From JAXGPL01 sp040766985 (lineage in GTDB: Bacteria > Bacillota > Sulfobacillia > JAUYEG01): a stretch of 64,000 nucleotides of DNA. The position numbers and the translations under genes were made by a program. The stretch's first letter is position 1; each line of letters starts with the position of its first letter. Below are positions 8,480-17,434 of this stretch, piece after piece. The notes beneath the pieces are model-generated. The model was not told where the DNA came from and ran no database searches. It worked only from the letters and a program-made list of their open reading frames with translations. Location: assembly GCA_040766985.1 (NCBI GenBank), contig JAXGPL010000008.1:1-64000 (forward strand), in the 5' to 3' direction.

Positions 8480-9068
8480 ATGAACAGAAGGTGCCCTGGC
8501 GAGTTGCCCAAGAGCTACTTCAGGTTGGTATACTCCCTGCTAGAGAACATCACCCCGCTGCCGAGCGACTGCGGCGAACTCTGCGGCAAGGCTTGCTGCA
8601 GGGTAGCCGAGGACGGTGCGGGCATGCTTCTTGTTTCCCGGGGAGGAGCGGGTGTTTAGAGGGTACCTCCAGGAGTGGGTTACTCGGCGAGTGTTCCGGT
8701 GAACCGGAGGGTTTCTGTCCGGATTGGTTGGGCCGGATCGACGCTGTCACGCTGGTGAGATGCTCGGGCGAGTGCCCCCGCGAGGCTCGACCGCTCGCGT
8801 GCCGCCTGTTCCCACCGCGCCAAGGGTCACACCCGCGCTCGGCGGCAAACACAGAATCGGCGTCATGCTCAACCCCGATGCCGCGATCCTATGCCCGCTA
8901 GCAAGGTACGGCAGGCTGCAGCAACTCGACTCCACGGTTCCGGGCGGCCTGCCGCCATGCCTTCCGGCTGCTCGCGGACGACCCGCTGATCTTGCCGATT
9001 TCCGCTGGCGCAACGCCCGCTGGCGCGAGGAAAGCGGCGAGGCGTGGCGGAGACTGCTTGATCCTTGA
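8480..9068 (+). pseudogene. YkgJ-like cysteine-cluster protein, broken
   Basis: The start MNRRCPGELPKSYFRLVYSL leads to the first cysteine group DCGELCGKACC. A change of frame is then needed for a second group, CSGECPREARPLACRLFP, typical of the YkgJ/Fe-S or zinc-chelating family. Another gives LNPDAAILCPLARYG, and another FRAACRHAFRLLADDPL. With three or more frameshifts and an early stop after the first group the gene cannot be functional. Family members bind metal through these cysteines; the substrate is unknown. Confidence 0.6.
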
Positions 9069-9268
9069 GGGAAGTCTGACACCCGGCTTCTCCCCGGCCT
9101 GTGAAGTACGCAGCAAAGAGCATCTCCCTGGCGTTGACCTGTCCCAGGTCGAAATCAATGTACCCAGTTAGGCGGCAGCCACTGGCGAAAACTGGCGCGG
9201 CAGCATCGGGTAGATCGTCGTTGAAGCCCAGGACTCAACATGCGGAGCCCAGTGCGGTAGACAGACCA
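9069..9268. other. Spacer between two convergent pseudogenes
   Basis: About 200 bases between the ends of the YkgJ-like and the anchored-protein pseudogenes. No gene or site is recognised. Confidence 0.4.
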
Positions 9269-9894
9269 TTACCTTGACACCATCACCTTTAGCAGATACA
9301 CATGCTCCATCGCCACGTCGCTCGGCGCAACACCGTCACGGACTTCCCTGCCCCACCCCGGCCTCCGGCGCCTCGTCGCCCCAGGCAGCGACGGTCAACG
9401 AGACGGGCTCTCCTCGAGAGAGGTCAAGCGGCCCGGAGGTCCCTCCCGACATGGACGACAGGTTCGAGTAGAACGGTATCGTCCCACGCACAGGTTCCGA
9501 GCCGATTGTCAGGGTCCACTCTTGCCTCACCCACTGCTCGTCCTCGCAACCGCCTCGCGGGAGGAGGTGATGGTCAGTGGCTGATTGGCGAGCGGCACTT
9601 CAAGCCTGACGACTCTGGTCTCCTACCAGCTCGCCCAGGTAATAGGTCTCGACCCAGCACTTCAGCATCGCGCCACTGGAAACACGTCCGACGACCAGGA
9701 ACTTGTCCACATTCGCGCCCTGTACTCCTCGCGCTCGGCGGGGGTGAGCGCGATAGAGCGGACCGAAACCGGCTGGAAACGCGCCAGCCAGATCGAGACG
9801 GGGGCTTGCTGAACACGCCCAGCCACGAGGCGCGATAAGAACCCCGGACGAGAACGAAAGCAATCGCCAAGCCTATACGGTTGCGGCTGGGCAC
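9269..9894 (-). pseudogene. Decayed membrane-anchored protein of unknown function
   Basis: A GTG at 9894 lies just after an AAAGGA and 9 bases downstream of the flavoprotein stop, so it was probably the next gene of that operon. The first frame begins PSRNRIGLAIAFVLV, a short positively charged end followed by a membrane segment. The sequence then continues by frame changes through APVSIWLARFQPVS, ALTPAEREEYRARM, DKFLVVGRVSSGAMLKCWVE, EWTLTIGSEPVRGTIPFYSN and AMEHVYLLKVMV to a stop at 9269. The pieces read like one extracytoplasmic protein but I do not recognise a family. Confidence 0.4.
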
Positions 9895-9903
9895 ATCGTC
9901 CTT

Positions 9904-10838
9904 TCAGGCTACAGACGGCACGCTCATGACCCTGCTGCGCATGACCAGTCGTCGCAGCGGGCTGTTGTACATCCTGATGGACTTGACTGTCTTGCCGAGG
10001 ATGTTGGTGGCCAGCCCGCGTGTTGCTCTCCGGTATCTGCCAACGCAGCCATCCAGGCCAGAGCCCATTGCTCCAGCCAGTGCGATAGCGCTCCGCATCG
10101 CATAGCTGATGCCCTCCGCCGAACTTGGGCTGATCCAGCCGGCTGCTTCGCCGATCAGCGCCAGACCGTCTTCGCCGAGGGCAAGTTGCCCGGGCCGGGC
10201 CGGCCGCAGCAGCAGGCAGCCCTCGCGTTTGACGGGCTCGCCGAGCGGAAACCCTCTCGCCACCAGCCTATCATAGAGCAGAGCGAGCCGCTCCCGGGCC
10301 CGTCGCCGCGGCACGGCTGCTCCTACCACCAGGTAATCCTGCTTGGGGATCGTCCAGACGTAGAAGTCGGTGATCGCCGGATCGAAGATGGCTGAGTAAT
10401 GCGGCAGGGGCCGTTCGACCGCGAACCACTCCTGCAGGGCCGCATAGCTCCGTATTCTGTGCCGGGGAGATGCCCAACGCCTAACTCAACGTTGCTGGGC
10501 ACCTGAGAGAGAAGCCAGCGATCAGACTTCTCCCGGTCCATGTTGAGGTAAAACCGCTGGTAATACCGCTCTACCCCGCTCGGCAGGTCCATGGCCCGCA
10601 CGACAAACAGCTGTACAATCGAGGACTGATTGCGGAAGCCCGAGGCCCATCTGTCCGATTACCTGCTGCGCATCGGCGAGGAGCCCCCGCAGCACTTGCC
10701 ACGAAGTGTGAGTTCAGATGGCTGATCCAGCGGGCGCCGGTCGACCAGCAGGACCCGGTACCGGCGACCGATTAACCTTGCCAGAGTGGCGCCCGCCGGC
10801 CCGGCGCCGACGATTGCCACGTCATATGGCGTCCGCAC
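9904..10838 (-). pseudogene. Geranylgeranyl-reductase-like FAD oxidoreductase, broken
   Basis: The GTG at 10838 opens YDVAIVGAGPAGATLARLIG, a perfect FAD-binding Rossmann motif. This is followed by VLLVDRRPL and LRGKCCGG, the R-x-K-C-C-G-G signature of the geranylgeranyl reductase (digeranylgeranylglycerophospholipid reductase) group. Later segments YYQRFYLNMDREKSDRWLL, AIFDPAITDFYVWTIPK and GLALIGEAAGWISPSSAEGI are in other frames. At least three frameshifts are needed. The intact enzyme would reduce isoprenoid or polyprenyl double bonds at the membrane. Confidence 0.72.
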
Positions 10839-10982
10839 AGTTCCGCCCCCGGCCGCCCCGGATCAGCTGATCGAGGTCGCCAGGACAGCGCAATCGTGCC
10901 TGTCCTCCGCGCTACACATTGATGGCGTGGCGAGTTGCTGCGCAACCCATCGGACAACCCCGGGCCGGTAGTTGGCCGCCAA

Positions 10983-10996
10983 GTGACAGCTGTCAC
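10983..10996. promoter_or_regulatory. 14-bp perfect palindrome GTGACAGCTGTCAC
   Basis: A perfect palindrome in the spacer between the flavoprotein start and the left end of the IS3 remnant, only 7 bases from that end. It could be an operator for the flavoprotein gene or a preferred insertion target. No regulator is known. Confidence 0.35.
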
Positions 10997-11071
10997 GGAG
11001 GCCTGAGCCTACCCCGTTTCCGTGGACACCTGAGACTTGGTAAGGTGTAGCCATGGGGGAGGTTATCGACG

Positions 11072-11368
11072 ATGCCGGCCACAAGGCCGCCGTATCACCC
11101 GGAGTTCCGGGCCCAGGCGGTCCAACTAGTCAAAGACAGCGGCAACTCGATGCGGCAGATCGCCGCAGACTTGGGCGTGTGTTACGAGACTCTGCGCAAG
11201 TGGACCCGGCAGGCCGAGATTGACTCAGGTGAGCGTGAGGGGCTGACAAGCGAGGAACGAGATGAGTTGCGGCGACTCCGGCGAGAGGTTTGGCTTCTCC
11301 GTGAGGAGCGCGAAATACTAAAAAAAGCCGCGGCCTTCTTCGCGCAGGAGAGCAATCGGACCCGGTAG
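11072..11368 (+). CDS. IS3-family transposase OrfA (helix-turn-helix)
   Basis: A 98-residue DNA-binding OrfA. The helix-turn-helix is SMRQIAADLGVCYETLRKW (about residues 26-44) and a leucine-zipper-like heptad LRRLRREVWLLREEREILKK follows. A good GGGGGAGG precedes the ATG. The A7G run at 11320-11327 is the typical IS3 slippery site: a -1 shift there would enter the OrfB frame and give the fused transposase. Since OrfB is cut off, only OrfA can still be produced. Confidence 0.85.
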   Translation: MPATRPPYHPEFRAQAVQLVKDSGNSMRQIAADLGVCYETLRKWTRQAEIDSGEREGLTSEERDELRRLRREVWLLREEREILKKAAAFFAQESNRTR

Positions 11369-11466
11369 CAGCGTTTGGGTTAGTTGAGCGGGAGAAGGCC
11401 AACCACAGGATAGCACAGATGTGCCAGGTGCTCGGGGTCTCCACCAGTGGCTCACATTGCATCTGA
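11369..11466 (+). pseudogene. IS3 transposase OrfB, 5' fragment
   Basis: In the -1 frame relative to OrfA the sequence reads VAAFGLVEREKANHRIAQMC then QVLGVSTSG, the normal start of an IS3 OrfB, and ends at a stop after SHCI. The DDE catalytic domain is absent. Confidence 0.65.
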
Positions 11467-12098
11467 CTACCGGTTCCTTCTGGGCGATCATCTCTTAACT
11501 GTTCTGAGGTATCCAGCGTGCAGCAGTACATCAAGGGCTACCGCAGTCTACGGAGGACGGAAGTCAATCACTATTGACTGATCCTGCCCTGGTGGCCGAG
11601 GAGTTCTTAGGAGTGGAGCAAGAAAAGTACCGTGGACCTCAAGAGCAACCCCGCTGGAGGGGAGCGCCATTACCGATATAAGTATGAGGGTTGATTGCGT
11701 ATTCATACAGGATTTCAAACTCCGTACCCGGCACTAAGAGATCTCAGGTACTTTGGCCAGGGAGTCAGTGACAAAACTGGGCTCAGCGCCAGTGATCACC
11801 ACGGGGTATCTGTCGACCTTCAAATGCCATATGAGGCGACAAGGGAAGACAACCAGAGGACCTACCGGTTGGCGATGCTGGGTGTCTTGGCTGTCTGGAC
11901 CGGCGACTTGCCCAATCGGGTTTCATTCAGACGAGCATCCATCATTTTAGCTGCACTTTGGTTAATTCCCTTACGCTGACCTTTCGATAAACGGAATAGC
12001 CGGAACTCATACAATTACAGTATCTAGGAAGGTGATGGGACGGGCCACTTTGCATGATGGTGCAAGACGCCGACACGCACATCATGGAGGGATAGTTC
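11467..12098. other. Lower-GC spacer, no recognisable gene
   Basis: About 630 bases with clearly lower GC than the surroundings. A 94-codon open frame (11695-11979) has no convincing ribosome binding site or family resemblance. Small frames right after the IS fragment look like debris. Confidence 0.45.
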
Positions 12099-12360
12099 AT
12101 GTACAAGGATCACGGCGAACCTGCCGCGAGATCAAGACCTCCCTGCAAGAACCAGAGAGGCCTCCGTCTACGTGCCATCTCTACTGGTCAAACACGGTCT
12201 ACACCCGGGTGCAATCGCGGAGGAACCGACGGTGTCATTATCCTACACTGATGATCAAATGAGGCAGACCAAATCCATTCCACTGTCCATGGACTCACCC
12301 GAGGGGCGCTTTATTGCGCTCGTGACCGGCTTTCCAGTCAACTTCGAATCGCTAGAATGA
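12099..12360 (+). pseudogene. Small broken gene of unknown function
   Basis: An ATG at 12099 follows a textbook GGAGGG (spacing 8) and starts MYKDHGEPA. A change of frame is needed to reach a protein-like stretch TREASVYVPSLLVKHGL, then QTKSIPLSMDSPEGRFIALV, ending FESLE at 12360. The stop overlaps the ATG at 12357 of the next gene (ATGA), which suggests the two were once co-translated. I do not recognise the family. Confidence 0.35.
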
Positions 12361-13556
12361 AGTCAGATCCAGTCTTGCGAGGTTTTCGTTTACGTTGTTC
12401 CGCGATCCGGCCAAGCAACTCCAAGTCATTAGAGGCAACCTTGTTGAAGCGGGCAGTTCTACCAGTCGCCAGCATCGTTCTGGCCGTTGGAGAAGCGAGG
12501 GAACACGCATTGAGAGAGCGGGCTCTAGCAGGCGATAGGAGAACTGCGTCCTGGTTGATCATCGCCGCAATCATGGTGATTGGATGTAGCCTCTTTGTAT
12601 TGGCAGACCGCGACAGCAGCCGCCCGCCCGTGCTCACCGAAGAGGAAGCAATCGAGCTGTATTCTGCGGCAAAAGAGGCCTTTTCTTGGTTTGAGCTTGC
12701 TGGACTGGATTGCAGCCTTGGTGACATCGTAGGAGTCACAGGGTTTGAGGGCGATGCGTATTACCGCGTGACTGACGACCGGTTTCAGACTCTATCCGAT
12801 CTGGAGGATCACCTCAAAGCGCTTTTCACGGACGAGATAGCGAGTGATTTGCTCAATGAACCAACTCCACCTGTCTATGCGGATGTGGACGGTAAGCTTT
12901 ATTGCCTCGACTTCGACGCCGGTTCCGACATCACGAAGGGAGAGGACTCGGTGTGTTCAATTGAGCAAGCCGATGATGATTCGCGCTTGGTCACGGTTCA
13001 CGTCGATATCCTGGACGTGGAGACGCTTTCGAAGATCGGCGTAGAGGAGCACCGGTTCCTGCTTAGGCACGAGAACGACAGATGGGTGTTTGGGGACTTC
13101 TATCTGATTGCGGGGACGTCTGGCGTGGGGAGAGGTACAGTTGTTGAAGGAACCAACGATCAGGACGCGCAAGTGCGATACGACATAGCTGAGGCTTCCT
13201 TGAGCAACATCCGTTTTCACGCTGCCGGCGCGGAAGAAGCAGCGCTAACGTTTGTCCGTGAGGTCTACGGGCAGCACTTGATGAATCTACCGCAGGACAA
13301 CCGTTTTTCGATCACCGGCTATGCTTTGATGGAATATTCGCTGCAAGAGGTGATCGACAAGACCGTATCAGGTACCTTTGTGTTTGCAGTCAATCCGCGA
13401 TTTCGAGTGTACTACGTCGGGCTCTACACTCGGGCCGGTGCTGGCGAATACGAAGGATGGCTGATCTCCCACAAGCGCTTTGTTCTGCGGCAAGACGACA
13501 ACGATCAGTGGTCCTGTGTCAGCCTGGAGGAACTGCACGATGAGCACCCCTGGTAG
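12357..13556 (+). CDS. Predicted IseA-like lipoprotein or membrane-anchored protein
   Basis: A 399-codon frame. Residues about 63-83 form a hydrophobic segment ending in VIGC (Cys77), a possible lipobox, so the mature protein would be on the outer face of the membrane. The following LTEEEAIELYSAAKEAFSWF and YYRVTDDRFQTLSDLEDHL resemble the IseA family, which inhibits cell-wall DL-endopeptidases; the resemblance is by eye. The C-terminal 130 residues are unassigned. The first 40-60 residues look non-native, so a start nearer the membrane segment is possible. GC is lower than in flanking genes, a sign of transfer. It is the only apparently intact gene between two IS remnants. Confidence 0.55.
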   Translation: MKSDPVLRGFRLRCSAIRPSNSKSLEATLLKRAVLPVASIVLAVGEAREHALRERALAGDRRTASWLIIAAIMVIGCSLFVLADRDSSRPPVLTEEEAIELYSAAKEAFSWFELAGLDCSLGDIVGVTGFEGDAYYRVTDDRFQTLSDLEDHLKALFTDEIASDLLNEPTPPVYADVDGKLYCLDFDAGSDITKGEDSVCSIEQADDDSRLVTVHVDILDVETLSKIGVEEHRFLLRHENDRWVFGDFYLIAGTSGVGRGTVVEGTNDQDAQVRYDIAEASLSNIRFHAAGAEEAALTFVREVYGQHLMNLPQDNRFSITGYALMEYSLQEVIDKTVSGTFVFAVNPRFRVYYVGLYTRAGAGEYEGWLISHKRFVLRQDDNDQWSCVSLEELHDEHPW

Positions 13557-13639
13557 GCGTTATCTTCATCCGGCGAATCGCCGCCGAAACCGAACGGGGG
13601 CCGGCAAAGGTTCTTCTACCTGCCGTGTCTGGAACCGGC

Positions 13640-13949
13640 GGACAACCCGTTCCGGGGCCTCATGTACGCCCTATATGGTGCTGGCGGAAGCCGCGACCAA
13701 GCTAGACGAGTTGCTGCGCGTTCATTAGCAATTCCATTAGCTGCGCAAGCGCCCCGAAGGGCAACGGAGAAGCTTAAGGAGATATCGTGGCGGGCGCAAT
13801 CGCGGCTTAACCGCAAGTACCGGCGAATGAGCGCCCGAGGCAAGACCAAACAGGTGACAGTTGTTGCGGTGGCAAGGGAACTGCTGGGGTTTGTCTGGGC
13901 GGTTGCCAAAGAGACTCAATCAGGTGCCAGGCAACTGGCCGCAAACTAG
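13640..13949 (+). mobile_element. IS110-family transposase C-terminal fragment
   Basis: The frame ends with EKLKEISWRAQSRLNRKYRR, then MSARGKTKQVTVVAVARELL and GFVWAVAKE. This is the conserved C-terminal tail of IS110-type transposases (I-S-W-K-A-Q-x-R-L ... A-R-E-L-x-G-F-x-W-A-I-A). The catalytic DEDD and serine parts are missing, so this is a 5'-deleted relic. Confidence 0.6.
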
Positions 13950-14254
13950 CCCACTCAACTAGGCAAGTCGAGCCGCACCGGGAACCGGCGGGCGCGGACA
14001 CGGTTAGGGAGAAACCTCGTGGCTCCTATGTGATAAGGCGTCAAGCCCGAACTCACGGCTCTAGACCGAGGCAGCTCCCCGACGGATCAGAGTCATGCGT
14101 TACCCAACACGCGAATATCAGGCTGATCCACCGTCGTAAACGCCCCGCCCGCCCGTTGCCGGCGCGGCTCGGAACAAAGAATAGGCGGAGGGTCATGTGC
14201 CTCTTGACACGGCCCTTCCATATCAGGAGCCTGTCTCCGTATCAGTTTTGATTC
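13950..14254. other. Spacer before the tRNA gene
   Basis: About 300 bases with no supported gene; small open frames here lack ribosome binding sites and family resemblance. Confidence 0.5.
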
Positions 14255-14333
14255 TGGTCGGGGCGAGAGGATCTTGAACCTCCGACCTCACGGTCCCGAA
14301 CCGTGCGCGCTGACCAAACTGCGCTACGCCCCG
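14255..14333 (-). tRNA. tRNA-Pro (anticodon CGG)
   Basis: On the minus strand the molecule starts CGGGGCGTAGCGCAG, and its 5' CGGGGCG pairs with the 3' CGCCCCG. The anticodon arm is CACGG-TTCGGGA-CCGTG, giving CGG in the loop. The T arm carries GGTTCAAGATCC. The discriminator A at 14258 is followed by an encoded CCA (14257-14255). No other tRNA is adjacent. Confidence 0.93.
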
Positions 14334-14507
14334 ACATGCTTTTGGCTGTGGTACTAGATCGCTCTGTATCGTCGCACAATACGGCACAATGATGCCATCT
14401 GACTCAGCCATTATATCGACCGGGCAGCTTGGAAGTCAATTAACGCCGCATCAACCCTGCTGACGCATCAAGCGGCATCGCCTATGCGGCATAAACCGCC
14501 GTCGCTC

Positions 14508-14952
14508 CTACTGCTCAATGCCATCCTCTTCGCCGCGCCTGATCGCGTTGATCGTTCGAACGGCACGGCCAAGCACGGGCTGCAAATTGCGGTAGGCGAG
14601 TTCTTGCTTGACGTCAGCAAGCGGCACCCACCTGACGCCGAGGATTTCCTCGGCCTGTGCCTTGAGCTCGCCGCCTTCGGCGTGTACGAGGTAGAACCAG
14701 ACTTGCTTGCGCACGATTTCCTTGTCCGGGCGAGTGTAGAAATATCGCACGGCGCCGAGTTCGCTGAGAATGCGGCCGGTGATGCCGGTTTCCTCGCCGG
14801 TAAGCTCGCGCAGGGCCGCCTCACGGGCTCTCGTCGGCCTCGATCACACCCTTGGGAAGCGTCCAGCGACCGTACGAATCGTGGATCAACAGCAACTCCG
14901 GTGCATCGCCGGACCGAAAGGCGATCGCGCCCGCCGCACGTTGGTTAATCAC
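14508..14952 (-). pseudogene. NUDIX hydrolase, frameshifted in the NUDIX box
   Basis: The N-terminal part INQRAAGAIAFRSGDAPELL then WTLPKGVIEADESP enters the NUDIX box. A one-base shift near 14821 interrupts it, and EAALRELTGEETGITGRIL continues in the other frame, then VWFYLVHA and LGVRWVPLADV to the stop at 14508. One residue too many (RELTGEE instead of REL-x-EE) also distorts the catalytic helix. The GTG at 14952 is the likeliest start. An intact protein would hydrolyse a nucleoside diphosphate derivative. Confidence 0.7.
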
Positions 14953-15002
14953 CGCCGGTCGCCTGAAGGTCCTGCCCGCCGCCGCCGCATATAGCCCGAA
15001 GG

Positions 15003-15560
15003 TCAACTCAAAGCTCTCGCCCGGGGCCCCTCCGCCATGCCTATCCCCTGAACTCCTCCTGAATATTCTGCAGTAAGGGTGGGCAACTGCAGCAGCTCGC
15101 CGAGCCGCTCGGCCGGCACGGATACGCGCTCGGTCGCGCCAAATACGAGCCCCACTTCGCGCCCGGAAACCGCTACCGCGCCTTGCAGCATGGCGCCGGA
15201 GAGGTTTCGAGGATCACCGAACCCGGCTCGCCGAAAGTCCCTACGGTGGTCGTCAGGACGTACTTGTGGCTTGTGGCGCGGTAGTACTTCTCGATGACGC
15301 CCGCCTTCTCCCGCTGAAATGACCTGGTTGACAAGCCCCGAACGCCCAGGAACTGGAGGTGGTAATGCGCCTGCGCCGGACTCATACCGAGCGCGCTCGC
15401 CCAACTGCTTGGTGGTCATGGGGTCCGCGATGAGCAACTCAAGATCCGGACGCGGGTCGGGTGCGAGAACGCCTTGAGCTGCGCTCGGCTTGCCGACGAG
15501 CATCACGGGCAGGGCGGGTTCGGCGTCTCGCGGCGCGCCTGGCGCAACGTCCTGTGTCAC
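15003..15560 (-). pseudogene. Winged-helix (ArsR-like) regulator, broken
   Basis: A GTG at 15560 with an excellent GAGGAGG opens TQDVAPGAPRDAEP... and reaches LELLIADPMTTKQLGE, the first part of a winged helix. A frame change gives LGMSPAQAHYHLQFL (recognition helix), others give VIEKYYRATSHKYVLTT and LQGAVAVSGREVGLVFG. Three or more frameshifts prevent expression. The H-Y-H-L and E-K-Y-Y-R-A motifs are those of ArsR-like HTH proteins common in Firmicutes. Confidence 0.6.
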
Positions 15561-15695
15561 AGAGGCATACCTCCTCGGCCCTGGTCTACTTGGACGTTTC
15601 TCCCAGCCTTCCGGGAAACCTGCCTGGTCGCTGCCGGACCACGCGGCAGGCGGCCTCGGGCCGACACCGGAGACGGCCACGGTCCCGCCCTTCCT

Positions 15696-17332
15696 TTACG
15701 CCAGCAGCGTGATGAAGAGCACCCGTCCGTCGCGCTGAACCGTGCCGCGCCGGGCGTGGATCTTGAGCCCGCCCAGTTCGACATCGAGCCTTTCGGTGAA
15801 CTCCACTCCCTTGATCAGCGGCAGGGATTCGTCGTCGCCAAACAACACCGGGTCCGGGCCCGGCAGGTTGGTGTGGAGGAGTTTGGCTCGCTTGTCCTCG
15901 ACCATTGAGACGCCCCGGAATTCCACGAACGTCCCGCCGTCGCCATAGGTGAAGACGCCGGGGCGGATGTGGACGAGGACGGATTCGCCGATCTGTTCGA
16001 CGGTGCTGGCATCAAACCATGTCGAGCGCTCGGCGACCTGGCGGCCGAGACGTTCACGGAGATGCGTGTACCGGCTCCCTCGAGGACCCCTTCGAGGAGC
16101 TGGCGGCGGCGGCCGTCCATGTCGCGCGTCCAGGCCCGCTCGTCCTCAAGCCGGTCGAAGTAGCCGTAGTACTGTCGCGCCGTCTCAAGAACGCGCTCGT
16201 CGACGTTGCCGCCGTCGAACTGGACGACGGATTCCAGGATGCGGTCGAGTGGCATTGCCTGCGCGGCAACATCCTCAGGCCATCCAGGCACCACCCCGTC
16301 CAGCAAGAACCCAAGGGCCATGCCCGAATGATAGAACCGGCGCCGCGAAGCGCCCCAGCCGCGCTGGTTGAGTTGGGTGAGCAGGCCCAGCCTCGTTGCG
16401 ACCAGCCGCCGGGCGCGGACGGCGAGTTCGGATTGTGCATCAGCCTGCTCGCCCAACTGCTGGAACAAGCTGACCTCCACATAGCGCGGCAAACCTTCGT
16501 AGACCTCCATCCGGCGCTCGTAGGCGACCAGCGACGCGGGCATCTCGCCGTACCGCTCGCGTCGCGCGAGCGCGAAGGCCCTCGCCAGAGCCTTTGCGGG
16601 CGGCTCGCCGGTGATGTCTGCCAGGTCGGCGGCAAAGCCGTTGGCCGAAACGTGGCCGTACAGGAGCCTCCCCTCGAGGTTGGCCAGGACGTTGTTGATC
16701 AGGGAGGTTTCCGGATAGCGCTCGAACGCCTTTTGGCTCTCGAACAGGAACGCGGCCAGGCGAGCCCTGGCCGTCTGCGCGCCAAGGCTGTCCGCGGCGG
16801 TTTCGAGCAACTCCTCAAGGTCATCGCCGCCAAACCCGGCGCGCACGTCAAGGTCCGCAGCCAATTGCGCCCCTACCCCGGCACGGAAGAGATTGCGCAC
16901 CATGATCCCCAGGTTGACCAGGGGGTCCTTGCCCGTGCCGTCAACGGAGACCACAGGGAAGACCCTCTCGCCAAGCGCTATCGATCGATACCCTCCAGCC
17001 AGCGTGCCCTGCACGAGTGGCGCCACGGGCAGAATGCCGGGGCGGTACCAGATACCGCCACCGCTGCTCCCGCCATCGCCGCCGTCGCGTCCAAAGCCGA
17101 CTCCACCGTCACGTCCAGAGCCGAACTCCGCCGCGCCCTCGACGGGCCTGAACCCAGGCGGGGGCTCGTCGACACCCAACGCAATGTTGCCGCCGCCGGC
17201 GATGGCCAGGATGGCCGGGGCATCGGTAACCGACCAACCCGGCCACGGGTTGCGCTGGGCGCAGAGGCGAGAGATAGCCGCAACCTGCGCAAGGGCGGCG
17301 GTGACTGCCCGGGGATGGCCGGTCCCGCTCAT
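15696..17332 (-). pseudogene. Conserved-looking large protein of unknown function, one frameshift
   Basis: About 545 codons. The first 440 are in one frame from 17332 (SGTGHPRAVTAAL..., ILAIAGGGNIALGVDEPPPG, a Gly/Asp-rich stretch near residue 75, then helix-rich sequence with ARAFALARRERYGEMPASL and RRRFYHSGMALGFLLDG). After VNVSA near 16040 the sequence continues in another frame (WFDASTVEQIGESVLVHIRP, then GVFTYGDGGTFVEFRGVSMV) to 15696. A one-base deletion explains this. I do not recognise the family and see no HExxH or other clear catalytic motif. It is divergent from the GerMN gene. Confidence 0.55.
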
Positions 17333-17434
17333 TGCCTTACACCCCCGGTGCCCCGGGCGAAGGGCATATTGCCGCAGGTTAGCTCATCTATTAGTAGGGA
17401 CAAAACGTCCACCCGCTCGGGAGGAGTGAAATCT

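Larger units (their letters stand above)
11004..11466 (+). mobile_element. IS3-family insertion sequence remnant (right part missing)
   Basis: The left end TGAGCCTACCCCGTTTCCGT, followed by GGACACCTGAGACTTGGTAAGG, matches the usual terminal pattern of IS3-group elements. OrfA is complete, then the transposase frame stops after about 30 residues. No matching right inverted repeat is found within the next kilobase. The element is therefore a 3'-truncated, immobile copy. Confidence 0.75.

Noticed and set aside
11695..11979. A 94-codon frame after the IS3 remnant
   Set aside because: No ribosome binding site, no conserved motif and lower-GC background; cannot be supported as a gene.
16019..17434. 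An 831-codon plus-strand frame that would join sequence at 16.0-17.4 kb to the GerMN protein
   Set aside because: The first 470 codons are antisense to the large minus-strand gene and look non-protein-like; the GerMN gene has its own ATG with GGGAGGAG at 17435.
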